DNA of 64,000 nt from JAWLHU01 sp049324875 (GCA_049324875.1 JBMONC010000057.1:1-64000), one strand, 5' to 3'; shown: positions 24,942-34,258, numbered from the stretch's first letter. The notes: generated by a model not told the origin, from the sequence alone. Translations and numbers: made by a program.

Positions 24942-26783
24942 ATGGCGGATTTCCGCGACGAAGAGGATCTCGGTAAAGTATACGACTCCAAGTTGATGGC
25001 CCGGCTACTGACCTATGCCAGGCCCCACTGGAAGGCGCTGCTGCTCTGCGTCATCATGCTGGGGGTGGCGGTCAGCCTCCACCTCTCCCAGAGCCTGTTG
25101 ATCCGGATGGCGGTCGACGACTACATCCGGTCCGGGGTCCACACGCCGGAGGCGGAGGCGGGGATTCTGCGGATCGCTTACATCCTGGCGGCGGTGCTGG
25201 TGCTCCATTTCGTGGTGGCCTACGGCGAGGTGCTGCTGCTCCAGTTCACGGGGCAGAAGATCATCTACGCCATCCGCCGCCAGGTCTTCGGCCACCTGCA
25301 GCGCCTCCACCTCCAGTTCTTCGACGCCAACCCCGCCGGCCGGCTCGTGACCCGGGTGACCAACGACACCGAGACCCTGAACGAGATGTACACCAGCGTG
25401 CTGGTCAACCTGTTCCGTGACCTCTTCATGCTGGTGGGCGCAGCGGCGATCATGCTCAACACCCACCTCGAGCTGGCGCTGGTCAGCCTGGCGCTGGTCC
25501 CCCTGGTCGCCTACGTCACCCGGCTGGTGGCGGTGAAGGCCCGGAACGCCTGGCGGGAGGTGCGGGTGCGGCTGGCCCGGATCAACGCCTTCCTGGCCGA
25601 GCACATCAACGGCATGAAGGTGGTGCAGCTCTTCGCCCGGGAGGCGAAGACCTACGCCGAGTTCAAGCAGGAGAACGACGAGTACAACGCCGCCTCCTGG
25701 AAGCAGCTGATGGTCTGGGCGGTCTTCCGCCCGATCCTGGATGTGCTCGCCCACGCCTCCATCACCCTGGTGCTCTGGTACGGCGGCCTGCGGGCGATCG
25801 AGGGGGATGTGACACCCGGCATCGTCTTCCTGTTCGTCTCCCTCACCCGGCAGTTCTTCGAACCGCTGATGCAGCTCGCCGAAAAGTTCAACATCCTCCA
25901 GAGTGCGATGGCCTCCTCCGAGCGGCTCTTCAAGCTGCTGGACACCGAGCCCGCCATCGTCGACCCACCCAACCCCAGGCCCCTCGGCCCGGTGACCGGG
26001 CGGGTGGAGTTCCGGAATGTCTGGTTCGCCTACAACCAGGAGGAGTGGGTCTTAAAGGATGTCTCCTTCGAGGCCCGCCCCGGCCAGACCATCGCCTTCG
26101 TCGGACACACCGGCGCTGGCAAGTCGTCGATCATCAACCTGCTCTCCCGCTTCTACGACGTGCAGAAGGGCGAGGTGCTGGTCAACGGCATCAACGTGAA
26201 GGAGCTCTCCACCGCCGAGCTCCGGCGGGCCATCGGCCTGGTGGCGCAGGATGTCTTCCTCTTCACCGGCGACATCAAGTCGAACATCCGGCTGGGGAAC
26301 GAGGCGATCAGCGACGAGCGGCTCCGGGAGGCGGCCGTCACCGTGGGGGCCGATGAGTTCATCCAGTCGCTCCAGGCGGGCTATGACGAGCCGGTGGTGG
26401 AGCGGGGCGCCACCCTCTCCGCCGGTCAGCGGCAGTTGATCTCCTTCGCCCGGGCCCTCGCCTTCGACCCGCCCATCCTGGTGCTGGACGAGGCCACCGC
26501 CTCGGTGGACTCGGAGACCGAGGCAGTGATCCAGCGGGCGCTCCGGCGGCTGACCCAGGGGCGGACCACCTTCATCGTGGCGCACCGGCTCTCGACCATC
26601 CAGCACGCGGACCAGATCATCGTCCTGCACAAGGGTCGGATCCACGAGCAGGGGACCCACGAGCAGTTGCTGGCGAAGCAGGGGCTCTACTACAAGCTCT
26701 GGCGCCTCCAGTTCGAGGAGCAGCAGGAGGAGCGGGAAGAGCACCGGAGCCTGCTGCCGGCACCGGCATCCGGCGACTCCTGA
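24942..26783 (+). CDS. ABC exporter half-transporter, catalytic subunit (BmrD/TM288-like)
   Basis: A 613-residue partner of the preceding exporter with the same domain order. Walker A is GHTGAGKSS and Walker B ILVLDEATASVD with the catalytic Glu intact. Its signature is LSAGQRQL rather than LSGGQ. In a heterodimer this altered signature would face the Walker A/B of the degenerate subunit, so both defects fall in one ATP site, as known for BmrCD and TM287/288. A 35-residue N-terminal extension and a Glu-rich C-terminal tail are present. The ATG follows AGGAGG. Confidence 0.93.
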   Translation: MADFRDEEDLGKVYDSKLMARLLTYARPHWKALLLCVIMLGVAVSLHLSQSLLIRMAVDDYIRSGVHTPEAEAGILRIAYILAAVLVLHFVVAYGEVLLLQFTGQKIIYAIRRQVFGHLQRLHLQFFDANPAGRLVTRVTNDTETLNEMYTSVLVNLFRDLFMLVGAAAIMLNTHLELALVSLALVPLVAYVTRLVAVKARNAWREVRVRLARINAFLAEHINGMKVVQLFAREAKTYAEFKQENDEYNAASWKQLMVWAVFRPILDVLAHASITLVLWYGGLRAIEGDVTPGIVFLFVSLTRQFFEPLMQLAEKFNILQSAMASSERLFKLLDTEPAIVDPPNPRPLGPVTGRVEFRNVWFAYNQEEWVLKDVSFEARPGQTIAFVGHTGAGKSSIINLLSRFYDVQKGEVLVNGINVKELSTAELRRAIGLVAQDVFLFTGDIKSNIRLGNEAISDERLREAAVTVGADEFIQSLQAGYDEPVVERGATLSAGQRQLISFARALAFDPPILVLDEATASVDSETEAVIQRALRRLTQGRTTFIVAHRLSTIQHADQIIVLHKGRIHEQGTHEQLLAKQGLYYKLWRLQFEEQQEEREEHRSLLPAPASGDS

Positions 26784-26792
26784 AACCAGGAC

Positions 26793-26830
26793 ACCCCCTG
26801 CCCCGTCACACGGGTAGGGGGTATGATTTT
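26793..26830 (+). terminator. Terminator of the ABC exporter operon
   Basis: ACCCCCTGCCC pairs with GGGTAGGGGGT (one G-T pair) and is followed by TGATTTT. The next gene starts at 26831, directly after the T tract, and its G-rich ribosome site lies in the 3' arm of the stem. Confidence 0.7.
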
Positions 26831-28039
26831 ATGCGCCGCTGGTTCGTGATCGGTCTGATCATGGTTCTGACGGGGTGTGCTGCGGGGCCGGAAACACCCG
26901 TGGCCCCGGGTGCGGATGGGAGTGCGAAACCCCCTGTCCCCGCCCCTGTGGAGCCGCAGGAGCCGGAGAAGGGGGAGGTGCTGCTCGCCTCCCTGGAGAT
27001 GATCGACGAGGAGAGCGGGTGGGGGCTGTTGCGGGGGCACTTCGGGCTGGTCCGAACCGCCGACGGCGGCCAGACCTGGGCTCTCGTTTCGCCTCCAGGC
27101 GTGGACGCGCCCGCCCGAGCCCAGTTGGTGGCGCTCACCCCGCTCAGGGCGTGGCTGGTGGAGGTCCGGGAGGGCCCATCGGGCCAGCGCCTCCTCCTCC
27201 ACCTGACCGAAGACGGGGGGCAGGGGTGGGAGCGGGTCGAACTGACCACCCCCTTCCAGTCCCTCTATGGAGCCAGCGTGAGCATGGTCGATGAGCGGGT
27301 CGGCTTCCTGCTGGCCGAGGGTGAGCATGGCTCCCACTCCCGCCCCGGCGCCCTCCTCCGGACCGATGACGGCGGCCGCAGCTGGAGGCTGGTGGCCGGT
27401 CCGGCTGAGATGCCCAACGCCGGAAAGATCCGCTTTGAGAGCCCACAGAGCGGCTGGGTGGTCGGGCACCAGATCTCCACCACCCCGGAGCGCCTGGCCG
27501 CCACCCAGGACGGGGGCCGGACCTGGACCGAAGCGCAGGAATGGCCGCTGCCCGAGGGCTTCCCCCCGGGCCAGGTCAGCATGGAAAGCCCGCCGGTTCA
27601 GGTCGGCGACCGCCAACTCCTGATCGCCTCGTTCTGGCCGGAAAGCCATCGGGCCACCGAGTTCCGCAGCCTGCTCTACGCTCGGAAACCCTCCGATGAC
27701 GCCTGGCGCCTGACGGCCCATCTCCCGCACGGGCCCTCCTCCTTCCTGCCCGACGGGCACGGATGGCTCTGGGCGGGGGCCCCACGCGACCCCGGTACCA
27801 AGGCCCCCATCGCCGGGCAGCTCCACCTCACCGCGGATGGAGGCGAGAGCTGGGCGATTGCAGAGCCGGATCCGACCCTGCAGGGCCTGCTGGACAAGGG
27901 CTACAACATCGGCAGGCTCGACTTTGTCACGCCCGAGACCGGCTGGGCCCTGCTCACCGCCCCCGGCCCCTACCCTCCCCGGCTGCTCCGCACCACCGAC
28001 GGCGGCCGGACCTGGACCATTCTCCAGCCCACCTCCTGA
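26831..28039 (+). CDS. Lipoprotein with BNR/Ycf48-like beta-propeller
   Basis: A 402-residue probable lipoprotein: signal peptide with lipobox LTGC (Cys16), a Pro-rich linker (17-48), then a seven-bladed-type propeller. Asp-box motifs of the form TxDGGxTW recur (RTADGGQTW, RTDDGGRSW, ATQDGGRTW, LTADGGESW, RTTDGGRTW). Such proteins are photosystem-assembly-like (Ycf48) or sialidase-like folds with mainly binding roles. I see no catalytic residues of a sialidase. The ATG begins at the end of the preceding terminator with GGGGGT inside its stem as the likely ribosome site. Confidence 0.82.
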   Translation: MRRWFVIGLIMVLTGCAAGPETPVAPGADGSAKPPVPAPVEPQEPEKGEVLLASLEMIDEESGWGLLRGHFGLVRTADGGQTWALVSPPGVDAPARAQLVALTPLRAWLVEVREGPSGQRLLLHLTEDGGQGWERVELTTPFQSLYGASVSMVDERVGFLLAEGEHGSHSRPGALLRTDDGGRSWRLVAGPAEMPNAGKIRFESPQSGWVVGHQISTTPERLAATQDGGRTWTEAQEWPLPEGFPPGQVSMESPPVQVGDRQLLIASFWPESHRATEFRSLLYARKPSDDAWRLTAHLPHGPSSFLPDGHGWLWAGAPRDPGTKAPIAGQLHLTADGGESWAIAEPDPTLQGLLDKGYNIGRLDFVTPETGWALLTAPGPYPPRLLRTTDGGRTWTILQPTS

Positions 28040-28047
28040 GAGCACGA

Positions 28048-28076
28048 ACGGGACCCTGCCGGCGGCAGGGTCCCGT
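28048..28076. terminator. Bidirectional stem-loop
   Basis: A perfect 13-bp stem (ACGGGACCCTGCC with its complement) and a three-base loop lie between the convergent genes ending at 28039 and 28081. Confidence 0.8.
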
Positions 28077-28080
28077 TTGC

Positions 28081-28356
28081 TTAGTACGGCCGGAGAGCCG
28101 GCTTCTCGTTCGGGTTGTAGCTCCGCAGCTCCAGCTCCCGGAGCCGCCGCTCCACCGGCCACTCGGCGAGCGCCAGGTAGAAGAGCAGGAGCCAGCCGAA
28201 GACCGGCACCAGCACCAGCAGGCTGAGAGCCCCCGAGTAGCCGGCCTTGCTGCAGATCCGCCACAGCGGAAAGATCGTAATGAAGAGACCCAGTGCCCCG
28301 AGGACCAACAGAACCCCCAACCCCGCCCCCACTGCCGCAAGCGGCATCGGCTCCAT
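28081..28356 (-). CDS. Small two-helix membrane protein
   Basis: A 91-residue protein with two hydrophobic segments (about 5-30 and 42-64) separated by WRICSKAGYSG, then a charged C-terminal tail. The layout resembles DUF5684-type or signal-peptidase-associated small membrane proteins that carry a WxIxxKAGxxG loop, but I cannot name a function. The start at 28356 has GGGGGAGG upstream. It stands alone, convergent with the lipoprotein gene. Confidence 0.7.
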   Translation of the reverse strand: MEPMPLAAVGAGLGVLLVLGALGLFITIFPLWRICSKAGYSGALSLLVLVPVFGWLLLFYLALAEWPVERRLRELELRSYNPNEKPALRPY

Positions 28357-28509
28357 AGCAAAACCTCCCCCTTGAGACTCCCGTACCATCCGACATTGAT
28401 TGTAGAGCTTGGTGATTCGAATGGATAGGGATCGGTGAAAAGACTCCCCTGCGGGGGAGGGGGCTCCCCGCCCTCACCCGATGGATAGGCCGGGGGACCG
28501 CCGAACCGG

Positions 28510-28541
28510 AAAAAGGCCCGCAGGGCTCTCACCCTGCGGGC
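28510..28541 (-). terminator. Intrinsic terminator of the PTS operon
   Basis: On the minus strand GCCCGCAGGG pairs with CCCTGCGGGC around a six-base loop and is followed by CTTTTTCC. It begins 14 bases past the ptsI stop. Confidence 0.9.
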
Positions 28542-28555
28542 TCTGCCATCCTCGT

Positions 28556-30262
28556 TCAGCCCTTCTGCAGCAAGGGCTCCACCAGGGCCAGCACCTCTGC
28601 GGGCCTCCCCTGCCGCAGGCTCTCCTGCGCCACCGCCTGCGCCTCCGCCAGGGTGGTGGAGCGGACCAGCCGGCGGATCTGGGCCAGCAGCGAGGGCGAC
28701 ATGGAGAGTTCGTCGATGCCCAGGCCCAACAGGAGCAGCGCCCCCGCCGGCAGGCCGCCCATCTCGCCGCAGACCCCCACCCACTTGCCGTGCCGGTGCG
28801 CCGCCTGGATCACCCGGTCGATCAGGTTGAGCACCGCCGGGTGGTAGGGCTGGTACATGGCGGCCAGCTCCGGATTGCCCCGGTCCACCGCCAGGGTGTA
28901 CTGGACCAGATCGTTGGTGCCGATGGAGAAGAAGTCGACCTCCTTCGCCAGGTGGTCGGCCACCAGCGCCGCCGAGGGGATCTCAATCATGATGCCAACC
29001 TCGTAGTCGGCTGCGATGGGGTGCCCCTCCGCCTCCAGCGACTGCCGGGCCTCGGCCAGCGCCTCTTTGGCCTGTCGGAGCTCCTCCAGCCCCCCGACCA
29101 TGGGGAACATGATCGCCAGCTTCCCGTGCACGCTGGCCCGCAGGAGCGCCCGCAGCTGCGCCCGGAACAGCGCCGGCCGCCGGAAGCAGAGGCGCAGGGC
29201 CCGTACGCCCAGGAAGGGGTTCTCCTCCTTGGGGATGCCCAGGTAGGGCAGATCCTTGTCCCCGCCGATGTCGAGGGTGCGAATGATCACCCGGTGGCCC
29301 CGGGCGTGCCGGAGCGCCGCCGCGTAGGCCTGGTACTGCTCCTCCTCGTCCGGGGCGCTCTCCCGGCCCATGAAGAGGAACTCCGAGCGCAGGAGGCCGA
29401 CCCCCTCCGCCCCCTTCTCCATCGCCAGCGCCACCTCATCCGGCGAACCGGCGTTGGCCGCCAGCTCAACCCGGTGGCCGTCGGGCGTCACGGCGGGCAG
29501 GCCCATCTCGGCCCGGTCCCGCTCCGCCTGGGCCTGCGCCTCCTCCATCTTCGTCCGGTAGCGGTCCCGGGTGACCGGGTCCGGCGAGAGCACCACCTCG
29601 CCGGCGGTGCCGTCCAGGGCGATGGTGACGCCGTCAGCTGCGGCCTCCAGCACCCCGGTTGCCGCCACCACCGCCGGAATGCCCCAGCTGCGGGCCAGGA
29701 TCGAGGTGTGCGAGGTGGGGCCGCCCTGCTCGGTCACGATGCCTAGCAGCATCGCCCGGTCCAGCCCCAGGGTGTCGGTGGGCGCCAGGTCCCGTGCCAC
29801 CACGATGGCGGGGCGGGTCAGCTGGAGCCCCACCGTCCGGCCGCTCAGCGCCGCAAGGAGCCGCCGACCCACATCCCGCACGTCGGCAGCCCGCTCCCGC
29901 AGGTACTCATCGCCCAGTGATTCCAGCATCGCCGCAAACTGCTCGATCGCCTCGCTGACCGCCGCATCGGCCGACTTGCCGGCCCCGACGGCCCCCTCCA
30001 CCATCGCCCGCAGCTCCGGGTCCTGCAGCATCAGCTTATGGGCCCCCAGGATCTCCTGGCCCTGCTGGTCCGCGCGGGCCATCAGGGCGTCCAGATCCCT
30101 CTCCACCTGGACCAGGGCCGCCTCGAAGCGGGCCCGCTCCTGCTCGGGAGAGCCGGCGGCCCGCTCCGCGGACTGGCCCGCCGTGTCGGGCCGGTAGACC
30201 ACAGCCCCGCCCACGGCGATCCCGGCGGCGGCGGAGACGCCCCGGAGGACCCGCTCACTCAC
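28556..30262 (-). CDS. ptsI: PTS enzyme I (phosphoenolpyruvate-protein phosphotransferase)
   Basis: A 568-residue cytoplasmic enzyme I that takes phosphate from PEP and passes it to HPr. The phosphorylated His lies in GGPTSHTSILAR (about residue 185). The C-terminal PEP-binding domain has EGVGLLRSEFLFMGR and the Cys-containing VCGEMGG. Length equals the family norm (about 570), which supports GTG 30262 as the start; this overlaps the HPr stop by eight bases with GGGGGTGG upstream. A longer reading to 30361 would only add antisense HPr sequence. It is the last gene of the fructose PTS operon. Confidence 0.95.
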   Translation of the reverse strand: MSERVLRGVSAAAGIAVGGAVVYRPDTAGQSAERAAGSPEQERARFEAALVQVERDLDALMARADQQGQEILGAHKLMLQDPELRAMVEGAVGAGKSADAAVSEAIEQFAAMLESLGDEYLRERAADVRDVGRRLLAALSGRTVGLQLTRPAIVVARDLAPTDTLGLDRAMLLGIVTEQGGPTSHTSILARSWGIPAVVAATGVLEAAADGVTIALDGTAGEVVLSPDPVTRDRYRTKMEEAQAQAERDRAEMGLPAVTPDGHRVELAANAGSPDEVALAMEKGAEGVGLLRSEFLFMGRESAPDEEEQYQAYAAALRHARGHRVIIRTLDIGGDKDLPYLGIPKEENPFLGVRALRLCFRRPALFRAQLRALLRASVHGKLAIMFPMVGGLEELRQAKEALAEARQSLEAEGHPIAADYEVGIMIEIPSAALVADHLAKEVDFFSIGTNDLVQYTLAVDRGNPELAAMYQPYHPAVLNLIDRVIQAAHRHGKWVGVCGEMGGLPAGALLLLGLGIDELSMSPSLLAQIRRLVRSTTLAEAQAVAQESLRQGRPAEVLALVEPLLQKG

Positions 30263-30521
30263 CGAAGCCACCCCCAACCAGTTGGGCCAGGGCGTCCATC
30301 GCCTCGCTCTCCTGCGGACCGGTGCAGCGGATGGTGATCGTCTCCCCCTTGGCCACCCCAAGCGAGAGAACCGAGAGCAGGGAGCGGGCGTTCACCTCCC
30401 GTTCGCCCTTGCGCACGACGACCTCGGTGCCAGGGAACTTCTGCACCGTCTGGACAAAGAGCGAGGCCGGTCGTGCATGCAAACCCGATGCGTTGGTGAG
30501 TGTGAACGTCCGCTCCACCAT
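30255..30521 (-). CDS. ptsH: PTS phosphocarrier protein HPr
   Basis: An 88-residue HPr. His15 in NASGLHARPAS receives phosphate from enzyme I. The second site, Ser47 in NARSLLSVLSLG (Ser46 of Bacillus), is the target of HPr kinase in Firmicutes, so CcpA-type catabolite control is possible. It lies 16 bases downstream of the fructose EIIBC gene and overlaps ptsI. Confidence 0.96.
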   Translation of the reverse strand: MVERTFTLTNASGLHARPASLFVQTVQKFPGTEVVVRKGEREVNARSLLSVLSLGVAKGETITIRCTGPQESEAMDALAQLVGGGFGE

Positions 30522-30537
30522 GATCCGAACAACTCCT

Positions 30538-31908
30538 TTAGGTGCTTTGCTTCATCGGCTTCAACGCATTAACCAAGAGCGCCGTAACTACCGTGCCCAC
30601 CAGAATGGCCAGCGCATACAGCGCCAGATTGCCAACTACGTTGGGAATGGGCAGGACGAAGATACCGCCGTGGGGCGCCTTCAGCGTGGCGCCGAAGGCC
30701 ATGGAAAGCGCTCCGGCGACCGCAGATCCCGCCATGATGGACGGGATCACCCGCAGCGGATCGGCGGCAGCAAACGGGATGGCGCCCTCGGTGATAAAGC
30801 TGATGCCCAGGACCGCCGCCGCCTTGCCGGCCTCCCGCTCCTCGACCGTGTACTTGGCAGGCGCCAGGAGCGTCGCCAGCGCCAGGCCCAGGGGCGGGGT
30901 CATGCCGGCGGCCATCACCGCCGCCTGCGGCCCGTAGATCTGCGAGCCCAGCAGGCCCACCGCGAAGGTGTAGGCCGCCTTGTTGACCGGCCCGCCCATG
31001 TCAAAGGCCATCATCGCCCCGAGGATCAGGCCCAGCACCACCGCCGAGCCCTGATTGAGGGTGTTGAGCCAGGACTGCAGGCCGTTCATGATCGAGGCCA
31101 TGGGCGTGCCGATCACGTAGATCATCAGGAGGCCGACGATGGCGGTGGAGAGGACCGGAAGGATAAGGACGGGCTTGAGACCCTCCATCGTCCGAGGCAA
31201 CCTGATCGAACGGGTCAGCCACGCAGTCAGGTAGCCGGCCAGGAATCCGGCGATGATGCCGCCCAGGAAGCCCGCGCCCACCTTGCCTGCGAGGAAGCCG
31301 CCGATCATGCCCGGCACAATGCCCGGCCGGTCAGCGATGGAGAAGGCGATAAAGGCCGCCAGGATCGGCACCATGAAGCCGAAGGCGCCGCCTCCGCCGA
31401 TCGTCATCAGGTGGGCGGCCAGGGTCCCCTCCTGCTTGAAGGCCTCGATGCCGAAGGCGAAGGAGAGGGCGATCAGAATGCCGCCGGCCACGGTGAAGGG
31501 GATCATGTAGGATACGCCGGTCATGAGATGCCTGTACCAGCCGGTGGCGGCAGCCGCCCGCTCCCGCTTGATCTCCTGCACCTGCTCGGCGAGATCCCGC
31601 TTCTGGGCGGAGAGCGCACGCTCCACCAGGGCCGCGGCGCTCTTGATCCCCTCGCCGACGCTGGCCTCGATCACGGTCTTCCCCGCGAACCGGCCCCGGT
31701 CGACATCGGCGTCGGCGGCGAGGATCACGGCATGGGCCTCGCGAATCTCCGCCTCGGTCAGGGCGTTCTCCACCCCCACCGAGCCCCGCGTCTCCACCTT
31801 GATCTCTGCGCCCCTTGCGGCCGCCGCCTGCTGCAGCGCTTCAGCCGCCATGTAGGTATGGGCGATCCCGGTGGGGCAAGCGGTGACAGCTACCAGTTTC
31901 TTCGTCAT
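30538..31908 (-). CDS. fruA: Fructose-specific PTS component EIIBC
   Basis: A 456-residue membrane permease. The EIIB domain (1-105) carries the phosphorylated Cys11 in TACPTGIAHTYMAAEAL, the fructose EIIB signature. The EIIC domain (about 130-450) has eight or nine hydrophobic segments with GGGAFGFMVPILAAFIA and FITEGAIPFAAADPLRV. It takes up fructose as fructose-1-phosphate. The ATG at 31908 follows GGAGGTG; a start at 31926 lacks a site. EIIA is encoded separately just upstream. Confidence 0.94.
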   Translation of the reverse strand: MTKKLVAVTACPTGIAHTYMAAEALQQAAAARGAEIKVETRGSVGVENALTEAEIREAHAVILAADADVDRGRFAGKTVIEASVGEGIKSAAALVERALSAQKRDLAEQVQEIKRERAAAATGWYRHLMTGVSYMIPFTVAGGILIALSFAFGIEAFKQEGTLAAHLMTIGGGGAFGFMVPILAAFIAFSIADRPGIVPGMIGGFLAGKVGAGFLGGIIAGFLAGYLTAWLTRSIRLPRTMEGLKPVLILPVLSTAIVGLLMIYVIGTPMASIMNGLQSWLNTLNQGSAVVLGLILGAMMAFDMGGPVNKAAYTFAVGLLGSQIYGPQAAVMAAGMTPPLGLALATLLAPAKYTVEEREAGKAAAVLGISFITEGAIPFAAADPLRVIPSIMAGSAVAGALSMAFGATLKAPHGGIFVLPIPNVVGNLALYALAILVGTVVTALLVNALKPMKQST

Positions 31909-31965
31909 CCGTGGCACCTCCTCCAAGTATTCGGAATCGGGGACGATCTTTCTGCGACTCGGGGC

Positions 31966-32409
31966 CTATTGGATCCCCTCCAGGAGATCGGATGGGGTCC
32001 GCGCGGTGGTCAGACGGGTCCGGAACTCCGCGTGCATCAGCTGGCGTGCCAGTTGGGAGAGCGCCCGCAGGTGCAGGTCGTTGGCGCCCTCGGGGGCAGC
32101 GATCAGGAAGACCATGCGAACCGGCTCGCCGTCCAACGACTCCCAGACCAGATCGTGGTTCGCCCGCCCGAAGGCGATGCCCGCCCGAAGCACACCGGCG
32201 CTCTTGCCGTGGGGGATCGCCACCCCGAAGCCGACGGCGGTGGTGCCCTTCGCTTCCCGCTCCCGGACGGCGCCCAGGTAGCGGTTCAGGTCGGAGACCA
32301 CGCCGGCCGCCTCCAGCAGGCCCCCCAGCTCCACAAACGCCTCGTCGGCGGTGCGGGCCCTCAGGTCCAGCGAGACGGTCGCGGGGCTGATCAGCTCTCG
32401 GATGCTCAT
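31966..32409 (-). CDS. Fructose-specific PTS component EIIA
   Basis: A 147-residue cytoplasmic EIIA of the mannitol/fructose family. The active His67 lies in GVAIPHGKSAG. It moves phosphate from HPr to EIIB. The start at 32409 has AAGGAG upstream. It lies between fruK and the EIIBC gene in one transcription unit. Confidence 0.92.
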   Translation of the reverse strand: MSIRELISPATVSLDLRARTADEAFVELGGLLEAAGVVSDLNRYLGAVREREAKGTTAVGFGVAIPHGKSAGVLRAGIAFGRANHDLVWESLDGEPVRMVFLIAAPEGANDLHLRALSQLARQLMHAEFRTRLTTARTPSDLLEGIQ

Positions 32410-32425
32410 GGTGTCGGACCACTCC

Positions 32426-33367
32426 TTACTGCTTTTCCATCCGGACCGAAGGCAGCAGCTGCTCCACCTGCTCCCGACCGGCCATCTGGGTGCCCGGCAG
32501 GCTGGCGGTGGCTGCGCCGGCGGCAATGGCGAGGCGAAGGGCCCGCTCAGGGCCGTACTGGTGAGAGAGGGCGAGGGCGAAGGCGGCCACCATGGAGTCG
32601 CCGGCCCCCACCGTCGACTCCGGCTGAATCGCCGGCGGCGTCGCCCACCAGGTGCCCTCCGGTGAGGCCAGCACCGCCCCCTCCGCTCCGCAGGAGATCA
32701 CCACCATCTCCGGGCCCAGGCCGAGCAGCTCCCTGGCCGCCTGGCAGATCTCCGCCCGGTGGGGCAGCGGGCGGCCCAGCAGCCGCTCCGCCTCGCTCAG
32801 GTTTGGCTTGATCAGCGTCGGCCGGGCGGCGAGGGCGGCCCGCAGCGGCTCCCCGTCGGCATCCAGGATCACCGGCACGCCGGCGTCACGGGCCAGCCGG
32901 GCTAGGTCGTGGTAATAGGAGGCGGGCACCCCCGCCGGGAGGCTGCCGGTGAGGACCAGGAGCCCTGCGGTGGTCAGCGCCTTCCTTACGAGGGCGGTCA
33001 TCCACTCCAGGTGGAGCTGCTCCACCTGGAACCCCAGGTCGTTCACCTCGGTCAACTCGCCCGAGTCCGGGTTGATCAGCTTCAGATTGACCCGGTTCTC
33101 CCCCTCCAGGTGGATAAACTGATGGGGAATACCCAGTTGATCCAGGTGCACCGTGATTAACCGGCCGTTGGTCTCGCCCAGGAAGCCCACCAGCTGGACC
33201 GGCTCGCCCAGTGCCTGCAGCACCCGGGCCACGTTGACGCCCTTGCCCCCCGGGTCCACCCGGGCCTCCGTGACCCGGTTGGTCGACCCGGCCCGGAAAC
33301 CGGGGACGGTGAGGGTGCGGTCTATCGCCGGGTTGAGGGCGACAGCCGTGATGGTTCGCGACGACAT
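32426..33367 (-). CDS. fruK: 1-phosphofructokinase
   Basis: A 313-residue PfkB-family kinase that converts fructose-1-phosphate to fructose-1,6-bisphosphate. The N-terminal signature VDPGGKGVNVARVL and the C-terminal STVGAGDSMVAAF with the catalytic Asp are both intact. Its place between fruR and the fructose PTS genes makes 1-phosphofructokinase far more likely than tagatose-6-phosphate kinase. Confidence 0.94.
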   Translation of the reverse strand: MSSRTITAVALNPAIDRTLTVPGFRAGSTNRVTEARVDPGGKGVNVARVLQALGEPVQLVGFLGETNGRLITVHLDQLGIPHQFIHLEGENRVNLKLINPDSGELTEVNDLGFQVEQLHLEWMTALVRKALTTAGLLVLTGSLPAGVPASYYHDLARLARDAGVPVILDADGEPLRAALAARPTLIKPNLSEAERLLGRPLPHRAEICQAARELLGLGPEMVVISCGAEGAVLASPEGTWWATPPAIQPESTVGAGDSMVAAFALALSHQYGPERALRLAIAAGAATASLPGTQMAGREQVEQLLPSVRMEKQ

Positions 33368-33397
33368 TCGGTTCGCCCCCTGTTGGTCTGATCGAGA

Positions 33398-34177
33398 CTA
33401 CCCGCCGGCCCGGTCGGCCAGCATCACCCGCATCCCCCGGGTGATCAGCTCCGAGACGAAGTTCGGGTCGGCGCCATGGTCGGTGATCAGGGCGTAGAGA
33501 TCACCCAGCGGGGCGATGGTGGCGAAGGCGACCTTGCCGACCTTGCTGGAGTCCGCCACCACCACCGCCTGGCGTGCCGCCCGGATCATGCGCCGCTTCA
33601 CCGAGGCCTCTGCCTGGGTCGGGGTGGTCAACCCGCCCTCCAGGTCGATCCCGTTGGTGCCCACGAAGGCCCAGTCGACGTGGACCTCCTCCAGCGACCG
33701 CTCGGCCACCGGGCCCACCAGCGCCAGGGTGTTCCCCTTGACCGACCCGCCCGTCACGATCACGTGAATCCCGTCACTGTCGGCCAGTTCCGCGGCAATG
33801 TGAAAGGCGTTGGTCACGACGGTCAGGTTGCGCCGGTCACGCAGGGCCCGTGCGATCTCCAGCGTGGTGGTGCCGGCGTCCAGGATCACCGAGTCGCCGT
33901 CCCGGACCAGGCCGGCGGCCATGGCGCCGATCGCCCGCTTCTCCGCCAGCTGCTGATCGGTCTTCTCGGCAAAGGTGGGCTCGGCCAGGGTCGATTCCGC
34001 CGGCAGCGCCCCCCCGTGGGTCCGCTCCAGAAGCCCCGACTCCTCCAGCTCCCGCAGATCCCGGCGGATGGTCGACTCGGAGACGCCGAACTCGGCGCTG
34101 AGGGCGCTCACCTTGACCGCGATCCCGCTCTTCATGCGCTCCAGGATGACCCGACGACGCTCCTCGGGAAACATCAT
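33398..34177 (-). CDS. fruR: DeoR-family repressor of the fructose operon
   Basis: A 259-residue DeoR/GlpR regulator: winged helix-turn-helix (about 4-58; VKVSALSAEFGVSESTIRRDL) and a sugar-phosphate sensor domain with the motif LDAGTTTLEIA and VVVADSSKVGKVAF. The inducer is expected to be fructose-1-phosphate. I prefer ATG 34177 since AGGGG is about six bases upstream; ATG 34183 abuts it. It is the first gene of the operon and its promoter carries repeated GTGCTCG motifs, so autoregulation is likely. Confidence 0.92.
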   Translation of the reverse strand: MMFPEERRRVILERMKSGIAVKVSALSAEFGVSESTIRRDLRELEESGLLERTHGGALPAESTLAEPTFAEKTDQQLAEKRAIGAMAAGLVRDGDSVILDAGTTTLEIARALRDRRNLTVVTNAFHIAAELADSDGIHVIVTGGSVKGNTLALVGPVAERSLEEVHVDWAFVGTNGIDLEGGLTTPTQAEASVKRRMIRAARQAVVVADSSKVGKVAFATIAPLGDLYALITDHGADPNFVSELITRGMRVMLADRAGG

Positions 34178-34196
34178 GCTCATCCCCTGTCATATT

Positions 34197-34258
34197 CGAG
34201 CACTTCCTCGTGCTCATCTGTGCTCGATTATGATTATATGTGCTCGATTGTGCTCGGG
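34197..34258. promoter_or_regulatory. Phased GTGCTC repeats, FruR operator
   Basis: On the plus strand GTGCTC occurs at 34210, 34220, 34240 and 34250, steps of 10, 20 and 10 bases, and an inverted copy CGAGCAC lies at 34197-34203. The missing repeat at 34230 is where the -10 sits. All copies would lie on one face of the helix. Confidence 0.75.
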
